A stretch of DNA of 20,960 bases from a virus: IMG/VR virus record IMGVR_UViG_3300042505_000675, positions 1 through 20,960 of that record; one strand, given 5' to 3'. Below the pieces are notes generated by a model. That model ran no database searches. It was not told where the DNA came from and saw only the letters and a list, made by a program, of their open reading frames with translations. A program made the translations under genes and the position numbers. Below are positions 1 through 5,427 of the stretch, piece after piece; the first letter of the stretch is position 1; each line of letters opens with the position of its first letter.

Positions 1-277
1 CCGTCGTGGAGTCGTCCGGGATCGGGTACGTCTCCGGGATCACGCTGATTGCCGGGAAAGGTTTCGCGGGCTCTAGGATCCGGTGGTGGACAAGCGTGCC
101 TAGGATCATCTCCCACGTCGGCGGCTTTGGGTTCTGGAGCCGGTGGTATAGGTGCGCCGGGGTCTTGCCGTGCAGCTCGCGAAGCTGCGAGGCGGAGGCG
201 GCCCATTTGATCCCGTGGTAGCGGCCGGGAAGGATGTCGCGGTGTACGCCTTCCTCGATGGTGGGGAGTTGGATCAT
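1..277 (-). CDS. RecE/YqaJ-like exonuclease, N-terminal part
   Basis: Partial gene; the window edge removes the rest. The 92 visible residues begin MIQLPTIEEG. They carry the N-terminal pattern of phage PD-(D/E)XK exonucleases of the RecE/YqaJ type: WAASASQL (about residues 25-32), TPAHLYHRL (39-47), then GTLVHHRILEP (60-70), matching the family's 'SPAHY...GxxxHxxxLEP' signature. Family role: 5'-3' resection of double-stranded DNA to give a 3' tail for an annealase. The ATG overlaps the stop of the preceding gene (ATGA). Its position three genes after recT supports an exonuclease-annealase pair. The catalytic D/E-x-K residues lie beyond the edge, so activity cannot be judged. Confidence 0.78.
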   Translation of the reverse strand, partial: MIQLPTIEEGVHRDILPGRYHGIKWAASASQLRELHGKTPAHLYHRLQNPKPPTWEMILGTLVHHRILEPAKPFPAISVIPETYPIPDDSTT

Positions 278-600
278 GCGGCCCCATTGTGTTTGGCGAG
301 GACTGCGCGGGCGGCATTCATCGCCTCTTGCATTGCCTCCTTGTTGCCGGCGAGTGGTGTTAATCCAACTACCAGTGTCAGCGAATCCAACACCTCCGCC
401 AACTCCCTGTTCTCCGCCTCCAGTTGCGGCGCCCTCAGGATCAGCGGCATTGCCTCTGGCGGGACTGATTCGGCGACCAGATAGCCGCCGTAGCTCTCCA
501 CGTTTTGCGGGTCGGACCATCTTTCGCTGAACTTCGTCTCGCAGACGATGGCTCCGCCTCCAGTTGGGCATGGCTTCCAGATCATTGGTTGCTTGCTCAT
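274..600 (-). CDS. small hypothetical phage protein (108 aa)
   Basis: Function not recognised. The 108-residue protein starts MSKQPMIWKP at an ATG that overlaps the stop of the MazG-like gene (ATGA), and its own stop overlaps the ATG of the exonuclease. The N-terminal half contains GGGAIVCETKFSERWSD. The C-terminal half (about residues 55-105) looks helical and coiled-coil-like, with APQLEAENRELAEVLDSL followed by an Ala-rich end, NAARAVLAKHNGAA. Similar helical tails are common in small accessory proteins of phage early operons. Being locked between recombination genes suggests co-expression with them, but not what it does. Confidence 0.75.
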   Translation of the reverse strand: MSKQPMIWKPCPTGGGAIVCETKFSERWSDPQNVESYGGYLVAESVPPEAMPLILRAPQLEAENRELAEVLDSLTLVVGLTPLAGNKEAMQEAMNAARAVLAKHNGAA

Positions 601-1013
601 GCCGCCTTCCCTCCATGACGGAACCCGCGCTCCGCGTTTGCCTTGATCTCCTCCACGATTGCCTCGGCTAGAGGCAGGTCGAACCGCTCGGCAAGGTCCA
701 TGCAGCGGACGACGGTTCCGGCCAATTCGCGGACGAGCGTGTCCTTGGTAGCGGCGTCACCCCAAGCCTCCTGCGGCTGCTTTCGGACGGCCTCAATGGC
801 TTCGGACACCTCGGTTCCGACGAGCCCAAGGCATCCGGTGACGACGATTGGAACAGCGTTCGGCATTCCGCTGGTCATCACCATGTCGCGGTCGCCCCAC
901 CATCCGTTTTCGACGTTGATGCCGTGGGCACCGCGGGAGGCATTGCCGAAGGCTGCAATGAAGTCCTCCTGATGCCACGCAGAGGTTACGATTGCCGGAA
1001 GATCGCTTCTCAC
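597..1013 (-). CDS. MazG-like nucleotide pyrophosphohydrolase
   Basis: 138 residues from a GTG start. I chose this start because GTGA overlaps the recT stop and AAGGAGG sits 6 bases upstream; the longer open frame would run back inside recT. The all-alpha NTP pyrophosphohydrolase (MazG-like) pattern is clear: NGWWG (36-40), GLVGTEVSEAIEAVRK (63-78) giving E68 and E71 of the ExxE metal site, RELAGTVVRCMDLAE (95-109), and the diagnostic ending NAERGFRHGGK (126-136), close to the usual NxxRPYRHGGK. Family role: hydrolysis of (d)NTPs to monophosphates, as house-cleaning or control of pools during phage growth. The second metal motif is normally ExxD; here it is E96-L-A-G99, so one acidic ligand is missing and activity may be altered. 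Confidence 0.8.
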   Translation of the reverse strand: MRSDLPAIVTSAWHQEDFIAAFGNASRGAHGINVENGWWGDRDMVMTSGMPNAVPIVVTGCLGLVGTEVSEAIEAVRKQPQEAWGDAATKDTLVRELAGTVVRCMDLAERFDLPLAEAIVEEIKANAERGFRHGGKAA

Positions 1014-1987
1014 GACGCGCCTCCTTCCTTCAGCGCCTTCGCCTGCTTCACGAACGAGTCGAGAGCGCGGATCAGGCGGTTGCACACGGCCTCCGGAAGC
1101 TCCCCGAACGAGGTCTCGGCCACGTCCTGCCCACGGCTTGCGAGGAAAGCGACGAGGTTGTCGAAGTTCAGGCCGGCGGCGATGAATGCCCTCTCGATCT
1201 TCTGGCGCTTTACGTCCAGTTCGGTTGTAAGCGTGGGTTCAGTCGCGGGTTGCGGATCCTGCGCGTTGTCCGCTGCGCCCTGCTGCTCCTCCTGCGGCTC
1301 ATCCTGCGGTGCGTCCTGGACCTGCGGAGCGGGCGCGGCAGGCGCGGCAAACAGCGGCTGCTTTGGGGTCACGTCGCGAACCTTCCGCACGGGCGTCTCT
1401 GCGATGTCGACGGCCTCGTCCTCATCGTGGATGCCGGCGAAACCGAACGCCACCCTGACGGCCTGAATCAGAGCCTTGTGACGCAGCATGCGGCGGGGCA
1501 TCTGACGCCACGGCTCCGTGCCGCGCTGACACTCGGAGTAGTACTCAGTCACCGACACAGGGCGAGACCGCCCCTTGATGTAGATGTGAGCCGTGACGCT
1601 GTGCGGCTTTCCATTCTCGTCGTTCGCCTCAAATTGGATGCCGTCGAACTCCGGCCTGCGGTTCATCAGCTTCGCCCAGCCGTCCACGCCAACCATCGGC
1701 GTGATGCCGCCAGACTTATTCGGGAATGCGTGGATTTCCTTCAGAAACGGGTTCAGCCCGTACTCGTGAGCAACCATGCAGAAGGCCATGAGGTCCTCGT
1801 CTGATACCGGCACCGCCTCGCCACCTTGGCGCTTCGGCATCACGGTCGCCTTCATCGTTTGAAGGAACTTGGTGGGCTCCACTCCATACTGCGCGGCCAT
1901 CTGGCTCGTAAGCGATGGCCGAACCGCGATTGCGGTTGTTGCGGACGCTTCCGCGCCCTGGGTTTTTCTCGTTGTCTCTGGTGTCAT
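1010..1987 (-). CDS. recT: RecT/Bet-family single-strand annealing protein
   Basis: 325 residues with an ATG start, preceded by a modest AGGA-type ribosome site. Residues about 24-190 match the RecT/Bet recombinase core: MAFCMVAHEYGLNPFLKEIHA-type motif (67-87), ITPMVGVDGWAKLMNR (95-110), FDGIQFE (114-120), VTEYYSEC (146-153) and MPRRMLRHKALIQAVRVAFGF (163-183). Family role: coats exonuclease-made single strands and anneals homologous DNA during phage replication and recombination. Residues about 205-255 form a Pro/Gln/Ala/Asp-rich linker. A further helical segment follows (about 258-320, VKRQKIERAFIAAGLNF...), which is not part of the minimal annealase and might be a partner-binding tail. 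The partner exonuclease gene lies downstream at the window edge. Confidence 0.92.
   Translation of the reverse strand: MTPETTRKTQGAEASATTAIAVRPSLTSQMAAQYGVEPTKFLQTMKATVMPKRQGGEAVPVSDEDLMAFCMVAHEYGLNPFLKEIHAFPNKSGGITPMVGVDGWAKLMNRRPEFDGIQFEANDENGKPHSVTAHIYIKGRSRPVSVTEYYSECQRGTEPWRQMPRRMLRHKALIQAVRVAFGFAGIHDEDEAVDIAETPVRKVRDVTPKQPLFAAPAAPAPQVQDAPQDEPQEEQQGAADNAQDPQPATEPTLTTELDVKRQKIERAFIAAGLNFDNLVAFLASRGQDVAETSFGELPEAVCNRLIRALDSFVKQAKALKEGGAS
1020..1026 (-). promoter_or_regulatory. strong ribosome binding site for the MazG-like gene
   Basis: The minus strand reads AAGGAGG, 6 bases before the GTG at 1013. It lies inside the 3' end of recT. Together with the GTGA overlap it fixes the start of the MazG-like gene and argues against the upstream starts in the longer open frame. 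Confidence 0.75.
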
Positions 1988-2007
1988 GCGTGTCCTGTCG
2001 TTGTTGT

Positions 2008-2262
2008 CTATCGGATGCGCCTGACGGCGCGTGAAAGGTTGAGCGTTGCCGCAAGGCCCATGCCCCTGCGGCGGTTCAGGTCGAGCAAAACGGAGTCCTC
2101 CGTCGGGATGCTGGCCCTGCTGATTCGGATGCCTGCGATCATGCAGGCGGCGGCGGTGATGATGAGAATCGTGAACATGGATATTGCTTGGTTGGTTGCT
2201 CTGGAAAATGTGACCCGCGCCCAGCCTGTCCCCTCAGAAGACCGGACGCGGGTCGGTTTCAC
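2008..2262 (-). CDS. small membrane protein, unknown function
   Basis: The 84-residue reading starts at a GTG overlapping the previous stop (GTGA), a habit repeated across this window. Neither candidate start has a good ribosome site. The alternative is the internal ATG at 2178, giving 56 residues that begin MFTILIITAAACMIAG. Either way one hydrophobic segment (FTILIITAAACMIAGI) is followed by a basic tail rich in Arg (LNRRRGMG, LSRAVRRIR), suggesting a single membrane anchor with a cytoplasmic positive end. It lies just upstream of recT. It could be a holin-like or regulatory peptide, but nothing identifies it. Confidence 0.5.
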   Translation of the reverse strand: MKPTRVRSSEGTGWARVTFSRATNQAISMFTILIITAAACMIAGIRISRASIPTEDSVLLDLNRRRGMGLAATLNLSRAVRRIR

Positions 2263-2576
2263 GGTCGATGGGGTAAACAGTCCCCGGCGACCGAGAGTGG
2301 ATCAGTCCGCCCTGTTCGCGCCCCTCCACGGTGCGCCCCTGTCGAGCCGCTGAAATTGGCGGGAGCACCATGGAGATCCGCGCTACCATGCCGCCCAATT
2401 GAGGGGTGGGCCGAGCCGCGCAGCTTCGGGGCTGTGATGTTACTCCTCGGACCCGCGTGTTGCTCCGCCGAGGACTCCCATTGATCGGAGCCGGCACCAC
2501 CCAGCGCATCGCGGGCAGACGATCCCGCGGACCCATGACGTACCGCCGTATCTTTGGTGGTGCCGGCAAAATTCAC
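2259..2576 (-). CDS. hypothetical Gly/Ser/Ala/His-rich protein (105 aa)
   Basis: The protein starts at GTG 2576 and reads MNFAGTTKDTAVRHGSAGSS. The start is set by a textbook AAGGAGG five bases upstream and by GTGA overlap with the previous stop; the same frame is open further upstream but that part overlaps two other small genes. The sequence is low in hydrophobic residues and rich in Gly, Ser, Ala, His and Arg, so it is probably disordered. It shows no cysteines until near the end and no recognisable domain. A second minus-strand frame (stop at 2234) is also open through this stretch but lacks a ribosome site. Function unknown. Confidence 0.5.
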   Translation of the reverse strand: MNFAGTTKDTAVRHGSAGSSARDALGGAGSDQWESSAEQHAGPRSNITAPKLRGSAHPSIGRHGSADLHGAPANFSGSTGAHRGGARTGRTDPLSVAGDCLPHRP

Positions 2577-2764
2577 TTGGTCCTCCTTGCGAGTTCTTCG
2601 CGGAGGCTCAGGACCTCTATGTGAAGGATTGCCGCGCGGCGGCGTTCTTCCTCGGCTTGGTTTCGCCATAACTCGCGACTGCGCCAGAGTTCGGCGGCCA
2701 TTGCGCCGACGGACAGCGTAGCGATTGCGCCGACGCCCCATGCGGTAAGGATGTAATCGTTCAT
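2573..2764 (-). CDS. small protein with one membrane segment and a coiled coil
   Basis: 63 residues from the ATG at 2764, with GGAGGG six bases upstream. The N-terminus MNDYILTAWGVGAIATLSVGAMAAELW is a likely transmembrane helix (about residues 5-26). The remainder, LWRSRELWRNQAEEERRRAA...LREELARRTK, is a charged helix with coiled-coil character. This layout (inner-membrane anchor plus coiled coil) resembles an i-spanin or CcmD-like small membrane protein, but the resemblance is only in layout and no lysis gene is nearby. Its start overlaps the stop of the preceding gene (ATGA) and its stop overlaps the next start (GTGA). Confidence 0.68.
   Translation of the reverse strand: MNDYILTAWGVGAIATLSVGAMAAELWRSRELWRNQAEEERRRAAILHIEVLSLREELARRTK
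2582..2588 (-). promoter_or_regulatory. strong ribosome binding site setting the start at 2576
   Basis: The minus strand reads AAGGAGG, then ACCAA, then GTG. This is the main reason to call the 105-residue protein in this frame rather than the competing open frame that ends at 2234. Confidence 0.65.
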
Positions 2765-2910
2765 CGTCCACCCTCCGTGTGCTTGCCGCGGCGAATAGCG
2801 CGGCGAGACTTGTATGCCGCGGAACGCCAGCGGCGTTGGTGCGTGGCCCAAATGTTCTGCTCGCCATCTGTCCAGTAATGGCGGGCGCGGTTGCGCTTCC
2901 TTTTGTTCAT
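2761..2910 (-). CDS. very basic 49-residue protein
   Basis: Starts MNKRKRNRARHYW at the ATG at 2910, with GGAGG about ten bases upstream, and ends in the ATGA shared with the next gene. About one residue in three is Arg or Lys, and Trp recurs (HYWTDGEQNIW, QRRWR). The charge suggests a nucleic-acid- or phosphate-binding peptide, but no fold can be assigned. It is short enough to be missed by common length cut-offs. Support rests on the ribosome site and on overlaps at both ends. Confidence 0.6.
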   Translation of the reverse strand: MNKRKRNRARHYWTDGEQNIWATHQRRWRSAAYKSRRAIRRGKHTEGGR

Positions 2911-3074
2911 CGCCCGCCCTCCGCCAGCGACCGGGCCAGCCGAAATTGATTAGCCGACTCGAATAAGTCAGCGGAGACGGTGGACGGGTTAACGGCTCGC
3001 AGGGCAATGCGACGCCAGCCAAGGGCGCGCCGTGCGGCCTGTGCCGCGGGTCCAGTGTAGAGGGGGATGTGCAT
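2907..3074 (-). CDS. small hypothetical protein (55 aa)
   Basis: Starts MHIPLYTGPAAQAARRALGW at the ATG at 3074 and ends in LARSLAEGGR, with the stop overlapping the next ATG (ATGA). No strong ribosome site is visible upstream. The sequence is basic, with an amphipathic look (AAQAARRALGWRRIALRAV). It is the first gene after the 26-base repeat at 3095-3120. Function unknown; the case for coding is the clean fit to the overlapping gene chain. Confidence 0.5.
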   Translation of the reverse strand: MHIPLYTGPAAQAARRALGWRRIALRAVNPSTVSADLFESANQFRLARSLAEGGR

Positions 3075-3094
3075 GGGTGGATATTGTCGAAGCG

Positions 3095-3120
3095 TTGACG
3101 ATTGGCAACAGGGAAATCAG
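3095..3120. repeat. 26-base direct repeat, copy 1
   Basis: Identical to bases 3926-3951. On the minus strand it begins CTGATTTCCCTGTTGCC and contains the TGA stop of the 265-residue gene. It then leads to the next ATG through a segment ending CCACCCATG. Both copies occupy the same place: across the stop of one gene and just before the start of the next. Confidence 0.9.
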
Positions 3121-3914
3121 GCATTTACGCCAGCTGCGCGCAATACCTCAACTGCGTTTTCGTCTGCCACGTGGTACTCGCCGGTGGGTCTAGCTTCGTC
3201 AGACACGCCCCATGCGGCGTAGTCCTTGCCGTCCACTTGTCCGGATCCTCCGGAGTACGTCACCCCTCTGACCGCAATCAGCACGTTTCCCAGGTAGACA
3301 CCCGTGCCCGTGCTGGACAGCAGCGGATGTCCTGCGCGGGCCACCTCTGCCAGCCGCTGGCCAAGCTCATGCCGCGCTGCCAGAGCTGCGGCGCGGGCGT
3401 CGGACTCAGCGGAGAGCGCAGCCTCTGCGCGCTTGCGCTCCTCGATTGTTGCCGACTGCGCCAAGCTTTCCGCCAAGGCGGCAGCAGCGGACTTGTGCCC
3501 TCCGCCGTGCGCCATCCACTGCGGACCCCACTCATCCGACCATCGGACGCGGCACTCGTCGTGCCCCAGGTTGCTGGTGACTGCCACGTTTCCGCGACGG
3601 CTAACAACCACCGTTGCCACTCCACCCAAGGCCTCGATCTCCGCTGCGGCTGCGGCGACCAGTGCGGCCTTTTCGGGCGGCACGGCTGGACCTGCCAGCT
3701 TAACGACCGGCTTCGGCGTGGGGCGGGAGACCTTCCCGCTCCGCAGATATGCCACCACCACCGAGCGGGCGGCAGCCTCGTTTCCGCGGGACACAGTGCC
3801 GTCCCGCACGGACTGACGCACTACAGCATCAGCCGCGGTCTCCACGGTCGCCTGGCCATCGTCCTTTGCCCACGCCTCGGCGGCGCGGGATTTAAGGGTT
3901 TTCAGTGTGTTCAT
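3117..3914 (-). CDS. hypothetical Ala-rich protein (265 aa)
   Basis: Not recognised. The ATG at 3914 follows the second copy of the 26-base repeat and has no clear ribosome site. Residues about 1-75 are a basic, Ala-rich helix region (LKTLKSRAAEAWAKDDGQ). The middle (about 95-150) has alternating hydrophobic strands, VATVVVSRRGNVAVTSN, then WSDEWGPQWMAHGGGHKSA. A long Ala/Glu/Arg helix follows (about 140-200), and the end GEYHVADENAVEVLRAAGVNA looks like a compact C-terminal element. No membrane segment or catalytic motif is evident. It sits in the early region between the repressor-like gene and the small-gene cluster. Confidence 0.75.
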   Translation of the reverse strand: MNTLKTLKSRAAEAWAKDDGQATVETAADAVVRQSVRDGTVSRGNEAAARSVVVAYLRSGKVSRPTPKPVVKLAGPAVPPEKAALVAAAAAEIEALGGVATVVVSRRGNVAVTSNLGHDECRVRWSDEWGPQWMAHGGGHKSAAAALAESLAQSATIEERKRAEAALSAESDARAAALAARHELGQRLAEVARAGHPLLSSTGTGVYLGNVLIAVRGVTYSGGSGQVDGKDYAAWGVSDEARPTGEYHVADENAVEVLRAAGVNA

Positions 3915-3925
3915 GGGTTGGTGAT

Positions 3926-3951
3926 TTGACGATTGGCAACAGGGAAATCAG
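3926..3951. repeat. 26-base direct repeat, copy 2
   Basis: Exact copy of 3095-3120. Here it covers the TGA stop of the 76-residue gene and precedes the ATG at 3914, after a segment ending CCAACCCATG. The shared GTTGCC element also occurs in the dyads flanking the XRE gene. Confidence 0.9.
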
Positions 3952-4178
3952 AGCTTTGAAATGACAGCAAAAGCGCGGGTGCCGTCTGCGTCAGCCTTTG
4001 CAGCGGCGGCGGACGTGTAGATGTAGATTCCGTCGCAACCATCAACGCATCGAAGCCGAGGAGACGCTCCAAACCGCTTCTGGACCCGCGCCTCAATGCG
4101 GACGATCCGCTTCGCTTCATCCAGACTGGATGCCGGCTTGGAAGAGGTGTGGTTAAAACCGATCGTGTACTTGCTCAT
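3948..4178 (-). CDS. small hypothetical protein (76 aa)
   Basis: I place the start at the ATG at 4178 (MSKYTIGFNHTSSKP), preceded by AAAGAGAA. The open frame runs further upstream, but that part covers the intergenic dyad and reads as non-coding. The protein has a short strand, a helix (LDEAKRIVRIEARVQKRFG), a pair of cysteines (C44 and C48, in RCVDGCDGIYIYT) and an Ala-rich end. The layout resembles small alpha/beta phage early proteins of unknown role. It is the first gene after the XRE-like regulator, so its expression probably depends on the dyad at 4228-4247. Confidence 0.68.
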   Translation of the reverse strand: MSKYTIGFNHTSSKPASSLDEAKRIVRIEARVQKRFGASPRLRCVDGCDGIYIYTSAAAAKADADGTRAFAVISKL

Positions 4179-4227
4179 GGTGTTCTCTTTCGTTCTGCGT
4201 TTCGTTGACGTGCTCACCTTGCCGCAA

Positions 4228-4247
4228 GCGTTCCCATCTGGCAACGC
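4228..4247. promoter_or_regulatory. dyad A, candidate operator after the XRE gene
   Basis: The plus strand reads GCGTTCCCATCTGGCAACGC, an inverted repeat with one mismatch per arm around a four-base centre. It lies directly after the XRE stop codon and upstream of the next gene. Its minus-strand form, CGTTGCC-N4-GGGAACG, matches dyad B at 4461-4480. Size and placement suit a dimeric XRE repressor. Binding is inferred. Confidence 0.55.
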
Positions 4248-4454
4248 CTATTTTTCACACACCACCGCAACCGCGCGCAGCGCAACGGCTTCCAGTGCGA
4301 ACAAAATCTTCGCGGACGGCGAACGCTCGCCGTTCAGAATGCGTGAAACCGTGCTTTTTGCGACGCCTGCGCGCCTAGCTAGCTCGTTACTGCCCAGCTT
4401 CGCCTTCTTCATCGCCTTCCGCATTGTTGCAATCCGCTTTTCCGTTTCAGCCAT
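4248..4454 (-). CDS. XRE-family helix-turn-helix regulator
   Basis: A 68-residue protein that is almost only a DNA-binding domain. After MAETEKRIATMRKAMKKAKL comes the helix-turn-helix core (about residues 22-46): SNELARRAGVAKSTVSRILNGERSPS, with the usual A-x3-G-V-x-K-S-T-V-S-R-I-L-N-G pattern of Cro/CI-type repressors. There is no C-terminal peptidase or dimerisation domain, so it is closer in size to Cro than to a full CI. The start has no clear ribosome site. Two matching dyads lie on either side of the gene, one 6 bases before its ATG, which suggests autoregulation and control of the early genes downstream. Confidence 0.85.
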   Translation of the reverse strand: MAETEKRIATMRKAMKKAKLGSNELARRAGVAKSTVSRILNGERSPSAKILFALEAVALRAVAVVCEK

Positions 4455-4460
4455 GGGCGG

Positions 4461-4480
4461 ACGTTGCCATGGGGAAACGC
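4461..4480. promoter_or_regulatory. dyad B, candidate operator before the XRE gene
   Basis: The plus strand reads ACGTTGCCATGGGGAAACGC. The core CGTTGCC-N4-GGAAACG is an inverted repeat with one mismatch, and it matches dyad A at 4228-4247 in both arms. It ends 6 bases before the XRE start codon, where binding would block transcription or ribosome entry. A further GGGAACG half-site lies at 4492-4498. Confidence 0.55.
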
Positions 4481-4710
4481 TGTTGACAAGAGGGAACGGG
4501 GTGGGCAGATTGCGCGGCGTTCTTTTGCTGCCGGCGCGCCGGGGTTACTGATCCAACTCAGGCCCGAGTTGACCATCAGCCGGGACGGCAGCATTCAATT
4601 TCCCACCGCGCAGAAAGCCGAGCCGTGCCATCGTCAAAGACTGCCGTAGTGAATCGGCACGTGGTTGGCTCCAGAAGAACGGTAATCGGCCTCACGGCGC
4701 GGCGGGATCC
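4481..4710. other. intergenic stretch upstream of the XRE gene
   Basis: Together with dyad B this is the longest gap between called genes, about 250 bases. It holds a 12-base perfect palindrome at 4531-4542 (CCGGCGCGCCGG) and a 28-codon minus-strand frame at 4545-4631 starting MARLGFLRGG, too weak to call. A promoter for the early genes is expected here, but I cannot point to convincing -35 and -10 boxes. I see no U-tract terminator. Confidence 0.4.
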
Positions 4711-4938
4711 CTACGACACCGGGCAAGCCATCCCCCACACCCACGGCTCAACCCTCGCTGGATTGCACGGACGCCCATTCTTCGGGTGAACGCATTTAGA
4801 CCGCGCACCGTGGAACCACTCGCACCCCTCGCATTGCGAGCGCGTAGGGGCGTTTCTGCGCGGTGGTGGGGCCACCTTTGCGCCGGTGACCTTGCCTCGG
4901 AAGGTGACAGGGCGTTTCAAGCCGGGATTGGATTCCAT
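4711..4938 (-). CDS. small Cys/His-rich protein, possible zinc binder
   Basis: 75 residues. The N-terminal third is basic and Pro-rich (LKRPVTFRGKVTG, APPPRRNAP). The second half carries C36-x2-C39, H43, C49, H51, C58 and C72 (CEGCEWFHGARSKCVHP). This spacing would allow a small zinc site and suggests nucleic acid binding or a structural knuckle. It is the last gene of the group after the Mom-like enzyme. Phage Mu's Com, the activator of mom, is also a small zinc-binding protein, but I see no real sequence match and Com lies upstream of mom, so I do not call this Com. Confidence 0.65.
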   Translation of the reverse strand: MESNPGLKRPVTFRGKVTGAKVAPPPRRNAPTRSQCEGCEWFHGARSKCVHPKNGRPCNPARVEPWVWGMACPVS

Positions 4939-4971
4939 TCAGCATTACGGCCAAGGTCGGAGCGATTGGCT

Positions 4972-5175
4972 TCAAAGGGCGCGGCCGGCTTTCAACGCGT
5001 CCTCGATCTCCTCGTCCAGCAGTTGGGGGAGGAACTGAGGCTGTCCCTTGTACAGGTGGAGGATTCCCTCAACCGCGTACTGAGCCGCAACTTCCGGGTG
5101 CGGATTACCCATGCGCTCGTAGTTGTCGGTTTTGATCTTCAACAGCGCCTTGATTTTGTTCGTCTCGTTCGTCAT
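4972..5175 (-). CDS. small hypothetical protein (67 aa)
   Basis: Starts MTNETNKIKALLKIKTDNY and looks wholly helical and acidic toward the end (LLDEEIEDALKAGRAL). No family recognised. The upstream region is informative: the near-palindrome at 5200-5218 lies about 25 bases before the ATG, and the first 11 bases, ATGACGAACGA, are identical to those of the gene starting at 6473, which has the same palindrome at the same distance. The two genes therefore appear to share a copied control region, although the proteins diverge after the first three residues. Confidence 0.72.
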   Translation of the reverse strand: MTNETNKIKALLKIKTDNYERMGNPHPEVAAQYAVEGILHLYKGQPQFLPQLLDEEIEDALKAGRAL

Positions 5176-5199
5176 GTGCTGACAATGCTCCCGTGCATT

Positions 5200-5218
5200 T
5201 CATTTGTCTACACAATTC
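5200..5218. promoter_or_regulatory. near-palindromic operator-like site, copy 1
   Basis: Nineteen bases identical to 6497-6515. The minus strand reads GAATTGTGTAGACAAATGA. The core TTGTNTANACAA (5204-5215) is a symmetrical 12-base motif with a single mismatched pair. It sits just after the stop of the ribbon-helix-helix-like gene and upstream of the 67-residue gene. It is probably a repressor-binding site or a promoter element; which protein binds is not known. Confidence 0.6.
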
Positions 5219-5220
5219 CG

Positions 5221-5427
5221 TCACGAGTTGAGCTTATGCACAACCCACGCCGAAAGCGGCATCTTGCGCGCCTTCGCCTTGCGTTTCCACTCCGCAAGAA
5301 ACTCTCCAGGCACGCGCATGTTGAGCGCGGAGTTTGCCTTGCGCCCTTGGTTGTGCGCGGCTTTGCGGCCTCGGGTTTCAGAAGAGCGTTTCTTGGTAGG
5401 CAATGGCAATCCTTTCTCCGTTTTCAT
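5221..5427 (-). CDS. ribbon-helix-helix-like DNA-binding protein
   Basis: A 68-residue protein. The first 30 residues are very basic (TKKRSSETRGRKAAHNQGRK). Residues about 33-66, SALNMRVPGEFLAEWKRKAK then MPLSAWVVHKLNS, fit the ribbon-helix-helix plan: a short strand with alternating side chains, helix, turn, helix ending in 'S-x-W-V-x-x-x-L'. Family role: dimeric repressors such as Arc, CopG and MetJ binding short palindromes. The ATG at 5427 lies 50 bases inside the Mom-like gene without a ribosome site; TTG at 5409 has GGAG upstream and is a reasonable alternative. The operator-like site at 5200-5218 follows directly, making autoregulation of this region plausible. Confidence 0.68.
   Translation of the reverse strand: MKTEKGLPLPTKKRSSETRGRKAAHNQGRKANSALNMRVPGEFLAEWKRKAKARKMPLSAWVVHKLNS

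Noticed and set aside
992-1804. 270-codon open frame on the plus strand opposite recT
   Set aside because: It is the complement of a clearly recognisable RecT gene; its Arg/Leu/Val-rich product matches no family and has no ribosome site. Typical antisense shadow in GC-rich DNA.
3926-3951. 26-base repeat as a CRISPR unit or attachment site
   Set aside because: Only two copies about 830 bases apart with a gene between them; no spacers, no integrase and no tRNA nearby.
4531-4542. Palindrome CCGGCGCGCCGG as a transcription terminator
   Set aside because: With a four-base loop only four base pairs of stem remain, and no T-run follows on the minus strand.
4545-4631. 28-codon minus-strand frame in the gap upstream of the XRE gene
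   Set aside because: No ribosome site, no overlap with neighbours and no recognisable sequence; too weak to call.
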